In this document: piece by piece, positions 56,861 through 64,000 of the stretch
Layout of the letters: each line of letters starts with the position of its first letter
How positions within the stretch are numbered: the first letter of the stretch is position 1
DNA from: Palsa-504 sp963789225
GTDB lineage: Bacteria > Actinomycetota > Actinomycetes > Streptosporangiales > Streptosporangiaceae
NCBI GenBank assembly: GCA_963789225.1
Contig: CAWBKD010000005.1
Coordinates: forward strand, 62,001-126,000
Reading direction: 5' to 3'
DNA length: 64,000 nucleotides
Program-made: the position numbers and the translations under genes
The notes under the pieces: model-generated
What the model was told of the DNA's origin: nothing
What the model saw: the letters and a program-made list of their open reading frames with translations, nothing else
Databases searched by the model: none

Positions 56861-57106
56861 ATCGCGACGCTGACGATCAGGGGACTTGACCCCGTGACGC
56901 ATGCGCGCCTGCGTATCGAGGCCGCGCGACACGGGCGTTCGATGGAGGCGGAAGTACGGGCCATACTCACCGAGCGCCTGGCCCCGAGCGCCGCCGAGCG
57001 CGGTCTCGGCAGCCGGATCCATGCGCGCTTCGCCGGCCTGGAAGGTGAGCTGCAGATTCCTGACCGCAGCGACGAGCCGCCCCGGGCGGCGGTGTTCGAC
57101 CCGTGA
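56861..57106 (+). CDS. FitA-like ribbon-helix-helix antitoxin, probable ATC start
   Basis: The family opening A-T-L-T-I-R begins exactly at ATC 56861, which lies 8 nt after a strong GGAGG (56848-56852). No ATG, GTG or TTG is at that position. In-frame ATG codons exist upstream (56822), but they precede the ribosome binding site and overlap the operator. The 81-residue protein has IATLTIRGLDPVTHARLRIE and HGRSMEAEVRAILTERLAPS, typical of FitA/VapB RHH proteins. Its stop overlaps the toxin start. Confidence 0.8.
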   Translation: MATLTIRGLDPVTHARLRIEAARHGRSMEAEVRAILTERLAPSAAERGLGSRIHARFAGLEGELQIPDRSDEPPRAAVFDP

Positions 57107-57540
57107 TCGTCCTGGACACCAACATCATCTCCGAACTAACCCGCCAGATCCCCGAGCCCGGCGTCATTTCGTGGCTCGACTCGCTGCCCGCCGAAGAAGT
57201 CGGCACCACTGCGGTTACCGCCGCCGAACTCCTCTACGGTGTCGCCCGGATGCCTGCCGGCCGTCGCAAGACGGAACTGGCGGCGGCGGTCCGCGGGCTG
57301 CTCGGCGACGACTTCCGGGACCGGGTCCTGCCCTTCGACGAGCCCTGCGCCTCGCGGTACGCCGATATAGTCTGCGGCAGGGGGACGCTCGGGCGCCCGA
57401 TCGGCGTGGCCGACGCCCAGATCGCGGCCATCTGCCGCACCGCCGAAGCAACGCTGGCGACACGCAACACCGATGACTTCTCCGCAACCGGGATCGAACT
57501 GATCAACCCATGGAAACTGGATCGACCAGAGCCCGCATGA
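57103..57540 (+). CDS. FitB/VapC-like PIN-domain toxin
   Basis: This 145-residue protein has VLDTNIISELTRQIPEPGVI, TTAVTAAELLYGVARMPAGR, GRPIGVADAQIAAICRTAEA and LATRNTDDFSATGIELINPW. These give the four acidic residues of the PIN active site and the FitB-type ending. It is a magnesium-dependent RNase held by the upstream antitoxin. GTG 57103 overlaps the antitoxin stop by 4 bp. Confidence 0.93.
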   Translation: MIVLDTNIISELTRQIPEPGVISWLDSLPAEEVGTTAVTAAELLYGVARMPAGRRKTELAAAVRGLLGDDFRDRVLPFDEPCASRYADIVCGRGTLGRPIGVADAQIAAICRTAEATLATRNTDDFSATGIELINPWKLDRPEPA

Positions 57541-57637
57541 CGCGGCGACCGGTCGGCCCGTACCCGGCCTGGCTCTGACAGGCATCCAGCCAGGACTCCT
57601 GCAGTGCGGAACGCGCTGGCAGTTCCGCGCCGGACGC

Positions 57638-58573
57638 CTATTCCTGCCAGCTGATCGCGTCCGCCGCAAGCAGCGCATGAACGCCCCAGGACTCGTTCGC
57701 CACCTGGGTGACCCTCAGGTCGAGGACCGGGCTGGCCAGCGCCAGCGCCGCTGCCTTGCCAACTCCGTAGCTGGCCTGCAGCCAGGTCAGCATCGCATCG
57801 AGGGCATCGCCCATGGCCGCGTTGAGATCCGGGCTGAAGCCGAAGGTGATCTGGCCCGCAGGGGTCTCCGCGTGCACGCCTGGAACCGGCCGCTGCGTGA
57901 CCAGCTCGAGCTGAAGCTCGGTCGTCATGCCGCACTCGATGGCGGTGCCTGCCACCTCTCCGTCGCCTTGGGCAGCATGACCGTCGCCGACGCTCAGCAG
58001 CGCCCCAGGCACGGCAACCGGCAGATACAAGATCGAGCCGGCGACCAGTTCCTTGCAGTCGATGTTGCCGCCGCCGACGGCCCTGGGCGGGATGGTGGAG
58101 TGCTCGCCTGGCTCATCCCAGGCGACGCCCGTCACGCCGTGGAACGGGGCTATCCGCACGGTGTGCCCCCGGTCGCTGGTAGCTAGCCGCGTGTCCGCGT
58201 CAATCTGCCAGAGCAGCCAGGCAGGCGGGCCCTCGTGCAGGCCGAGGCGCCTGGTCAGCGGGGTGTCGCGGCGGGCGGCGACAGTGTAGCCCCAGGGGTC
58301 GGGCCGCAGGGAAATGAACCGCACCGCGAGCACCTCGCCTGGCACCGCACCGCGAACAGCGATCGGCCCTGTCAGGCAATGGCCGCTGCGCCCCTTGCTG
58401 GCCATCGTCGGCACCTTTTCGCCGGGGAACGTCTGCGGCTGCAGGTGGCCGGACGCGTTCAGGGAGCGCAGCACGATCGTGTCGCCGGGGTCGACGGTCA
58501 GCACCGGCGGCAGGTCACGGGAGAAGACATCTATTGTCGTCGACGGCGACGGGTCGAGCTGGTGGCGAGTCAT
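57638..58573 (-). CDS. acetamidase/formamidase family protein
   Basis: From ATG 58573 this 311-residue protein contains LTVDPGDTIVLRSLNASGHL, GHCLTGPIAVRGAVPGEVLA, AVGGGNIDCKELVAGSILYL and LSVGDGHAAQGDGEVAGTAI with E-C-G-M. The N-I-D and G-D-G-H-A-x-Q-G-x-G-E blocks are the metal-binding signature of FmdA/AmdA proteins. These hydrolyse short amides to acid and ammonia, so a nitrogen-scavenging role is likely. The upstream extension of the frame is not coding-like. A palindrome lies 104 bp upstream. Confidence 0.92.
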   Translation of the reverse strand: MTRHQLDPSPSTTIDVFSRDLPPVLTVDPGDTIVLRSLNASGHLQPQTFPGEKVPTMASKGRSGHCLTGPIAVRGAVPGEVLAVRFISLRPDPWGYTVAARRDTPLTRRLGLHEGPPAWLLWQIDADTRLATSDRGHTVRIAPFHGVTGVAWDEPGEHSTIPPRAVGGGNIDCKELVAGSILYLPVAVPGALLSVGDGHAAQGDGEVAGTAIECGMTTELQLELVTQRPVPGVHAETPAGQITFGFSPDLNAAMGDALDAMLTWLQASYGVGKAAALALASPVLDLRVTQVANESWGVHALLAADAISWQE

Positions 58574-58676
58574 GCAGCGATCTTCCCCGCTCTGCCCGAG
58601 CGCGACAATGCCAGGACCGGCAGCCCGATACCGGTCTCGCGCACGGCGTTGCCACCAGCAAACCGAACGATTCGAG

Positions 58677-58693
58677 CCGAACCGTTGGTTCGG
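58677..58693. promoter_or_regulatory. palindrome between acetamidase and secreted protein genes
   Basis: CCGAACC-GTT-GGTTCGG has perfect 7-bp arms and lies in the 197-bp divergent gap. A related AACCGAACG half-site is nearby (58661-58669). It may be an operator controlling either gene. Confidence 0.45.
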
Positions 58694-58770
58694 TGCTACC
58701 CCTTCGCCGAGCATGGGGCGTGCCGGTCCGACGAGGACCACTGAAGAATCACAGGACGAGAGGGAACGAG

Positions 58771-59205
58771 ATGAACCTCAGCAAGCGAATCAGCCGCCTG
58801 CTCGCCGCAGCGGCGCTCACCGCCGGGCTCGGCGCCGCAGCGGTCGGCACCACCGCGGCGCCGGCGTTCGCCAGCAGCACCACGTGCAAGACGTTCACCC
58901 TGGAGCACGTCTACTTGACCGGCCCGATATTCGCCCAGCCCTGGGAAGACGTCCCGGTCTGCTGGAACGGCTCGACGGTCTGGCAGAACGGCCACATCAC
59001 AGCCGGCTACAGCCTGTTCGGGTACACCACGACCGGCGTCAGCTGGGCGGGCACCTACAACGACGCGAGCCACGAATGGCTCGGCATGGGGATGAACCTG
59101 CCCATCACCACCTTGGGAATCAAAGGCTTCACCGCGAGCACGGTGCTCACCCCCCGGTGGTACGTCAACGCCCACGGCGTCATTTACGCCTTCGGGTCCA
59201 GCTAA
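58771..59205 (+). CDS. secreted protein of unknown function, 144 aa
   Basis: GAGAGGGAACG precedes ATG 58771. The first 34 residues form a Sec signal peptide: SKRISRLL, a hydrophobic core AAAALTAGLGAAAVGTTAA, and a cleavage site after AFA. The mature part of about 110 residues is rich in Trp, Tyr, Thr and Gly (TGPIFAQPWEDVPVCWNGST, then TTGVSWAGTYNDASHEW) with two Cys, and looks like an extracellular beta-rich domain. No family is recognised. A strong terminator follows. Confidence 0.8.
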   Translation: MNLSKRISRLLAAAALTAGLGAAAVGTTAAPAFASSTTCKTFTLEHVYLTGPIFAQPWEDVPVCWNGSTVWQNGHITAGYSLFGYTTTGVSWAGTYNDASHEWLGMGMNLPITTLGIKGFTASTVLTPRWYVNAHGVIYAFGSS

Positions 59206-59238
59206 CAGAGCCGGGGCCGGGCGTGCCCTGGACGACCG

Positions 59239-59274
59239 CTGGGCTCGGCGCGCTGCAGGGCGCGCCGAGCCCAG
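59239..59274. terminator. strong bidirectional hairpin terminator
   Basis: CTGGGCTCGGCGCGC (59239-59253) and GCGCGCCGAGCCCAG (59260-59274) form a perfect 15-bp stem with a 6-base loop. It lies between the convergent secreted protein and acyl-CoA ligase genes and can serve both. Confidence 0.85.
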
Positions 59275-59290
59275 TGCTCGCGGTGGCTCC

Positions 59291-60487
59291 TCAGCCTCGC
59301 CCGGGGGCTCCTAACTGGTCTTCGCCTTGCAGCCGGGCCTTGACGTCGGTCTTGAGTACCTTGCCGACCTTGGACCGGGGCAGATCGGGCCAGACCTCGA
59401 CCTGCTTGGGTGCCTTGACGCTGCCCAGGCGCTCCTTGGCGTAGCGGCGCACCTCGTCCGCCGTGACCGTCTGGCCGGGGCGCAGCTGGAGCACTGCGGT
59501 GACCCGCTCTCCCCACTTCTCGTCGGGCAGCCCGATTACCGCGCAGTCCTGCACAGCCGAATGCCCCAGAATGACCTGCTCGACCTCGGCGGAGTAGACG
59601 TTGAAGCCGATCTTAGTCAGGGCCTCCTCCAGCCGGCTGGCCGACATCGGGGCCGCGCCATACCACAGGCACTGCAGGCTGGTCAGGTCCGTGGCTGGCA
59701 GGTCGTGGTGGTCAAGCAGCATGTAGATCAGCGTGGGCGGCAGGAACGTGTGCGTGATCCGGTGCCGCTCAGCCAGGGCCAGGAACTCGGCCAGGTCCGG
59801 CTTGGGCATGATGACGATCTCGCCGCCCAGCGCCAGCACCGGGAAGCACAGCACGCCGGCCGCGTGGGTGAGCGGGGCCAAGGCGAGGTAGCGCGGGCGC
59901 GGCAGGAACGGATAGCTCATCAGCGTCAGGGCGGACATGGTCTCGATGTTGTGACCGGTCAGCATGACCCCCTTGGGGCGCCCGGTGGTGCCGCCGGTGC
60001 CGACGAGCATGACCATATCGTCGGCCGACTCGGCCTGGTAAGGTTCGGCGGCCTCGGGACCGATCCAGTCATCGAACGGGACCGCGCCCGGCTGCTCGCC
60101 GTCGAGGCAGACCAGGATGGTGAGGTTGGGCAGGTCGGGCAGGATCTTGGCCACCAGCGGGGCGAAGGCGGCCTGGAAGATCAGGCAGCGGCAGTCGAAG
60201 AAATCGAGCAGGTCTCGGTTTTCGGCCGCCTCGTTCCGCGGGTTGACCGGGCACCATACTGCGCCCGCGCGGGAGATGCCGAACACGCAGCTGAACGCGA
60301 TCGGGTCGTTCGCCGACAAGATCGCGACCTTGTCACCGGGGCCGACCTCGGACCGGTCCAGTGCGCGGGCGATCCGCCAGGAAAGCCGCTGGACGTCACC
60401 ATAGGTCAGCGTGCGTCCGGCCGCGGTCAGACAGGGAACCTCCGCGCCCAGGGAGACGCCCTTGTCGAGGAATTCGGTCAGGCGCAC
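59291..60487 (-). pseudogene. AMP-forming acyl-CoA ligase with internal in-frame deletion
   Basis: From GTG 60487 the 398-residue frame has the N-terminal domain of an adenylate-forming ligase, including the ATP loop MLVGTGGTTGRPKGVMLTGH and LWYGAAPMSASRLEEALTKI. It then jumps to FNVYSAEVEQVILGHSAVQD and the C-terminal domain ending LPRSKVGKVLKTDVK. About 110 residues are missing at the joint, including the Y-G-x-T-E and T-G-D motifs needed for adenylation. The frame is intact, so a stable but inactive protein could be made. The saccharopine dehydrogenase-like gene ends 14 bp upstream. Confidence 0.8.
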
Positions 60488-60501
60488 GCTGTCCCCGGTT
60501 C

Positions 60502-61629
60502 CTAGTGGTAGACGGCGAGGTTCGGCTCCATGACCAGGCCGAAGCTGCGCAGCACGCCGAGCAGTTCGTGGTGGCCGAAGGCCTGACAGCCGGATGCGAA
60601 CCCGGCCCGGCGGGGCGCCTGCTGGAGCAGTGCGTACGCGCCGTAGGCCTGCATCAGGCCGGTCTGCTTGTAGTTGGAGTTTCCGTGGATCACGCAGTGC
60701 GCCCGGCCCAGCGGACCGGAGGCGTGCACCGAGTCCAGCGAGGTGTTGATCCTGGTGTTCTCGCGCGGCGGCATCTGGTTCATCACGGCCGAGGCGTGCT
60801 CGGTCAGCACGCGCAGCTTCTCGCTGTCCGGCAGCCCCTCGGTCTGCTTGACGGCTGCGCTGACGATCTGCGGCACGCCCAGCATGAGCGGGCGGTTGAA
60901 CACGCCGCCCAGGGCCTTGACGTTGGCCACCCGAGGGTCGCGCTTGAACCACACCGGATGTGACATGCCTCCCCACGGCAGGGCCAGGCCGGTCTCGTGC
61001 TGGCCGGGGACCACCACGTCGTACAGGCCGGCGTCAGCCGACCACTCGACATACTGGTTCTGCTCCAGGTAGTACGCCTTGGACAGGCACGCGTTCATCA
61101 AGATGGTCAGCGTCGAGGCCACCGTCGGCGTGCCCTTCCAGAACACCAGGATGTCCAGCGTGTCTACGCCCGGCTTCTCCAGGCACAGCTGGGCGGCGAT
61201 CTCGCTGGTGGTGTACATCTGGGCGATGCCGGGGGCGAGCAGCAGCCCCTTTTCGGCCATCCGCGGGCCGTACCGCTCGTCACAGACGATCAGCCAGTCC
61301 TGCTCACCCGTGGTATCCAGGTAGTGGCATCCGGCGTTGAGGCAGGCCTCCACGACCTCGCCGCCAAGCTGGGCGAACGGGCCGACCGTGTTCAGCACCA
61401 CGCTGGCGCCGTCGAAGAGTTCGCTCAGCGGCTCGACATCGTGCGCGACCTCGACGATGTCGTGCTCTACGGTGTCGATGCCGGGCACCTTGTCCATGGC
61501 GTCCTGGATCCGGGCCTTGTCCCGGCCGGCCGCCACGAACGGCAGGTTGAACTCGCGCAGGTACTCGCAGACCAGGCGGCCGGTATAGCCGGAGGCGCCG
61601 TACACCACGACGGGCTTGCTGGTGGCCAT
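60502..61629 (-). CDS. saccharopine dehydrogenase-like family protein
   Basis: AAAGG lies 9 nt before ATG 61629, giving 375 residues. The N-terminus PVVVYGASGYTGRLVCEYLR is a Rossmann motif, then FVAAGRDKARIQDAM, VVLNTVGPFAQLGGEVVEAC and CHYLDTTGEQDW. This is the same family as the protein at 4091. Its neighbours are an acyl-CoA ligase (now deleted internally) and an SDR remnant, which suggests a former lipid or steroid degradation cluster. The substrate is unknown. Confidence 0.82.
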   Translation of the reverse strand: MATSKPVVVYGASGYTGRLVCEYLREFNLPFVAAGRDKARIQDAMDKVPGIDTVEHDIVEVAHDVEPLSELFDGASVVLNTVGPFAQLGGEVVEACLNAGCHYLDTTGEQDWLIVCDERYGPRMAEKGLLLAPGIAQMYTTSEIAAQLCLEKPGVDTLDILVFWKGTPTVASTLTILMNACLSKAYYLEQNQYVEWSADAGLYDVVVPGQHETGLALPWGGMSHPVWFKRDPRVANVKALGGVFNRPLMLGVPQIVSAAVKQTEGLPDSEKLRVLTEHASAVMNQMPPRENTRINTSLDSVHASGPLGRAHCVIHGNSNYKQTGLMQAYGAYALLQQAPRRAGFASGCQAFGHHELLGVLRSFGLVMEPNLAVYH

Positions 61630-61657
61630 GGCGTTCATCCTTTCCTAGTGACGGTTG

Positions 61658-62149
61658 CTACATGCCCATGCCGCCGTCGACGGGCAGGCCGGCCCCGGTG
61701 ATAAACCTGGCACCGTCTGAGGCGAGGAACACCACCGCATCGGCCATGTCGGCGACCTCACCGACCCGCCCAAGCGGGGTCAGGTCGACCACCCCCGCGA
61801 CGGCGGCCTGCGGGCTCGCGAACAGGCCCAGGGTCGCCACGTCCTGGGCCAGCTGGTTGCCCATCTCGGTGGGCACCAGGCCCGGGTAGACGCAGTTCAC
61901 CCGTACCCCGTAGCCGAGCTTGCCCGATTCCATCGCGGCCACCCGGGTCAGCCGGTCCACCGCGGACTTGGTGGCGGAGTAGACGGCGATGCCGGGGAAG
62001 GCGATCGTAGCGGCCACCGACGCGACGTTGACGATCGCGCCGCCCCCGCCCGCCGGGCCACCTGGCCGCATCGCCCGAAAGCCGTGCTTGATGCCCAGCG
62101 CCGTGCCGGCCGCCCCTGACTTCCCGGCCGCGCCGCGTTGTGGTGACAT
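61658..62149 (-). pseudogene. short-chain dehydrogenase lacking its N-terminal third
   Basis: The frame retains IVNVASVAATIAFPGIAVYS (catalytic Ser and Tyr region, with YSATKSAVD), VRVNCVYPGLVPTEMGNQLA and the ending FITGAGLPVDGGMGM. Recognisable SDR sequence begins at GTALGIKHGFRAM (about 62105). The first 100 residues, with the NAD-binding T-G-x-x-x-G-x-G, are missing, and the residues before 62105 are unrelated. It cannot bind cofactor and is a 5'-truncated remnant. Confidence 0.75.
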
Positions 62150-62294
62150 GCCTGCTACCCGCCCTGGGCCTGTCCATGCACAGACGCGTGAGGGACCTGA
62201 GTCTGGCCAGGGAACTCATCGCTCCTGGCGACCAGGTACAGACCAGGGGTTTACACGGGGGTGATCGCGCGCCCTGGGGTGCGATGGTTATGCC

Positions 62295-62447
62295 ATGTCG
62301 CGCGCAAAGAGCGGGCGCCAGGTCATCTTCCTCGGCGATCTGGTTGACTGCGGTCCGGCAGCACGGGCCGTCTCGAGACTCGCCGTGGGCATGATGCCGA
62401 GTAGTCAAATGGATACTAAAAGTAACAATACCTGCAGACCCGCGTAA
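62295..62447 (+). pseudogene. fragment of a calcineurin-like phosphatase
   Basis: ATG 62295 begins SRAKSGRQVIFLGDLVDCGP, then RAVSRLAVGMM, before losing similarity. This matches the G-D-x-V-D-R-G-P metal-site block of PP1-type and PNKP-associated phosphatases, with Cys in place of Arg. Neither the preceding G-D-x-H strand nor the following G-N-H-E is present. The rest of 62150-62481 shows no gene; an AT-rich stretch near 62400-62440 probably holds the promoter of the VOC gene. Confidence 0.5.
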
Positions 62448-62481
62448 ACGGACTGCGAGACCCAACCAGTGGAGGATCCAG

Positions 62482-62952
62482 ATGGCCGAGCTCCCACCGC
62501 CCCCAGCGGGAATTGCGCTATGCCACTTCATAGTCTCGGATGATGTCGAGCGCTCACGGCGCTTCTACACCGAAGTACTCGGCGGCAGAGTGGCCTTCTC
62601 TGGTCCCGGAGGGCTGACCTATGTCGCGCTATCCAACACCTGGATCATCATCAATACCGGCGGAGGCCCGACCGACGACAAGCCGACGGTCACCCTGGAG
62701 ACGCCGCGTGATCCCGACCGGGTCAGCAGCTTCCTCAACATCCGGGTCAAAGACATCCAGACCGTGTACGCCGAATGGAGCGCCCGGGGCGCTCAATTCC
62801 TGACGCCCCCGAAACAGCACCAGTACGAGATCCGCTGCTATATCCGCGATCCCGACGGTTATCTGATCGAAGTGGGGCAAACCACAGATCCAGACGGGGA
62901 CTGGTCGCCCGCCCACTGGCCATCAAGTACGCCCGCCGAGACGCCCGAGTGA
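62482..62952 (+). CDS. VOC superfamily (glyoxalase/dioxygenase-like) protein
   Basis: This 156-residue protein contains LCHFIVSDDVERSRRFYTEV with LGG, NTWIIINTGGGPTDDKPTVT, and IRCYIRDPDGYLIEVGQTTD. These are the paired beta-alpha-beta units of the VOC fold, with His and Glu at metal-ligand positions. GGAGG precedes ATG 62482. Members include dioxygenases, glyoxalases and resistance proteins; the reaction is unknown. It may be cotranscribed with the F420 reductase-like gene 79 bp downstream. Confidence 0.88.
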   Translation: MAELPPPPAGIALCHFIVSDDVERSRRFYTEVLGGRVAFSGPGGLTYVALSNTWIIINTGGGPTDDKPTVTLETPRDPDRVSSFLNIRVKDIQTVYAEWSARGAQFLTPPKQHQYEIRCYIRDPDGYLIEVGQTTDPDGDWSPAHWPSSTPAETPE

Positions 62953-63031
62953 AGGCCGGAATCACCGGTAAATCCCGCATCAACGGCAGCCAGTCCCCCG
63001 GACACCGAATGAGGCTGAGGAGCTTACGGTC

Positions 63032-63668
63032 ATGACTACCGCGATCATCGGCACTGGAGGGCTCGGATCGGTCATCGCCCGTCAACTCGCCGCAGGCGGA
63101 GAGACTGTGCGGCTCTCAAGCGCCGACAGCGAGTCGGCACGAACGCTGGCGGCGCAGATCGGTCACGCTGCGGTCGTCGCCACCGGCAATCGCGACGCGT
63201 TGCAGGGCGCCGATGCCGTCGTCCTCGCGCTGCGGTTCACCGTGCTGAAGGGCGTCGTAGACGAGATCGCCGGTCAGCTAGCCCGCAAGCTCGTGATCGT
63301 CCCGAGTAACCCGGTCACCGTCGACGCGCAAGGCAGCGTCGTTCGTGTCCTGCCGGAAGGGCAATCCTCTGGGAAGGTCGTGGCCGGGTGGTTGCCAGCG
63401 GGGGCGCGCTTGGCCATGGCGTTCGGAACCATGTCGGCCGATCTCTTCCTGTCCGCCAGCAATCGGTCACCCGAGCCGGCGGTCCTGTTCTATGTGACCG
63501 ACGACGACCGTGCCGGCGTAGAAGTCGAGCGCCTGATCCGAACGGCCGGCTTCGAGCCTGTGAAGGCCGGCGGGATCGAAACAGTCGGGCAGGCTCGAGG
63601 TTGGCGGCGACCTACACAATCTCGTCGTCGGCCCCGCGGAGGCGCGGGCACTAATCGGTAGGGCCTGA
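63032..63668 (+). CDS. NADPH-dependent F420 reductase-like protein, C-terminal frameshift
   Basis: The protein begins TTAIIGTGGLGSVIARQLAA, a dinucleotide-binding motif, then VVLALRFTVLKGVVDEIAGQ and VIVPSNPVTVDAQGS, as in F420H2:NADP oxidoreductase-like proteins. After FEPVKAGGIE the raw frame becomes Arg-rich and stops at 63661. Dropping one A from the AAA at 63579-63581 restores the expected ending QSGRLEVGGDLHNLVVGPAE with A-R-A-L-I-G and a stop at 63666-63668. A single-base insertion or sequencing error is likely. Confidence 0.8.
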
Positions 63669-63730
63669 TTCCTCGCCGCCCTGGCCGGCGGCATGCACCA
63701 TGGCCACACCGGGCCCCGTAGGAGACAACC

Positions 63731-64000
63731 ATGTATCGCACGGCGTACCGCACCGTCCACGTCAACGGCTTGTCTGTCTTCTATCGCGAGGCCGGCCCGC
63801 AGGATGCGCCCACGATCATGCTCCTGCATGGATTCCCCTCCTCGTCCCGCATGTGGCAACCGCTGCTGGACCGACTCGCCGACCGGTTCCACCTCGTCGC
63901 ACCGGACTATCCCGGGTTCGGGCATAGCGACGCACCCAGCCACACGGAGTTCGCGTACACCTTCGACCGCCTGGCCGCGGTCGTCGGCCATTTCACCCAG
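63731..64000 (+). CDS. alpha/beta hydrolase, 3' end outside window
   Basis: AGGAGACAACC precedes ATG 63731. The first 90 residues show TIMLLHGFPSSSRMWQPLLD (oxyanion-hole H-G-F-P) and FHLVAPDYPGFGHSDAP, the usual early blocks of alpha/beta hydrolases near epoxide hydrolases and haloalkane dehalogenases. The nucleophile elbow lies beyond the window. The substrate is unknown. Confidence 0.88.
   Translation, partial: MYRTAYRTVHVNGLSVFYREAGPQDAPTIMLLHGFPSSSRMWQPLLDRLADRFHLVAPDYPGFGHSDAPSHTEFAYTFDRLAAVVGHFTQ

Overview
The window is chromosomal DNA of a very high-GC actinomycete, probably a soil lineage near Streptosporangiales. The evidence is near-uniform G/C at third codon positions, GTG and TTG starts, LAL and GAF-ANTAR regulators, SpoIIE/STAS/RsbW-type signalling proteins, a HrdB-like sigma factor, and small actinobacterial proteins of the DUF6893, DUF6131, DUF3040 and DUF998 type. 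No rRNA, tRNA, CRISPR array or intact insertion sequence was seen.

Layout. 1-2.7 kb: an MMPL exporter (cut by the window edge) divergent from a TetR regulator over a perfect palindrome. 2.9-8.7 kb: three toxin-antitoxin modules separated by gene wreckage (a decapitated LuxR gene, frameshifted DUF4331 and S51-peptidase remnants, a xanthine dehydrogenase tail). 8.7-20.4 kb: LAL regulator, MBL hydrolase, SPFH-STAS pair, cold-shock protein, sigma-like small protein, GAF-ANTAR protein and membrane/lipid genes. 20.8-26.4 kb: small membrane proteins, a potassium channel gene lacking its pore, and an Mrp-type antiporter operon (mrpE-F-G-DUF4040-B-C-D) with two apparent frameshifts. 26.4-39 kb: GH15 hydrolase, SDR, enolase-superfamily enzyme, C45-type acyltransferase, YihY, acyltransferase, a pair of related unknown proteins, and more internally deleted genes. 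39-43.7 kb: a four-gene redox operon (membrane protein, gluconate dehydrogenase subunit 3, GMC oxidoreductase, TPP enzyme). 43.9-50.7 kb: a partner-switching island (RsbW-like kinase, GAF-SpoIIE phosphatase, two STAS proteins, two GAF-ANTAR proteins, a MEDS-STAS protein, a kinase-STAS fusion, DUF6131). 51-64 kb: HTH protein, DEAD-box helicase, second cold-shock gene, group 2 sigma factor, FitAB-like module, acetamidase, a deleted acyl-CoA ligase, reductases and a hydrolase cut by the right edge.

How the parts fit. Five sites match GTTT-N14-GGGTAG exactly. They precede the Mrp operon, the four-gene redox operon, the paired unknown genes and two membrane microproteins. This resembles the promoter of the actinobacterial SigB/SigF stress family, which partner-switching islands like the one at 43.9-50.7 kb usually control. 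The signalling island and several probable targets therefore sit together, although no SigB/SigF gene is in the window.

A second theme is decay. At least ten genes are internally deleted, truncated or frameshifted, often joining an N-terminal and a C-terminal piece of the same gene. All family assignments come from reading the translated sequence; no database search was run.
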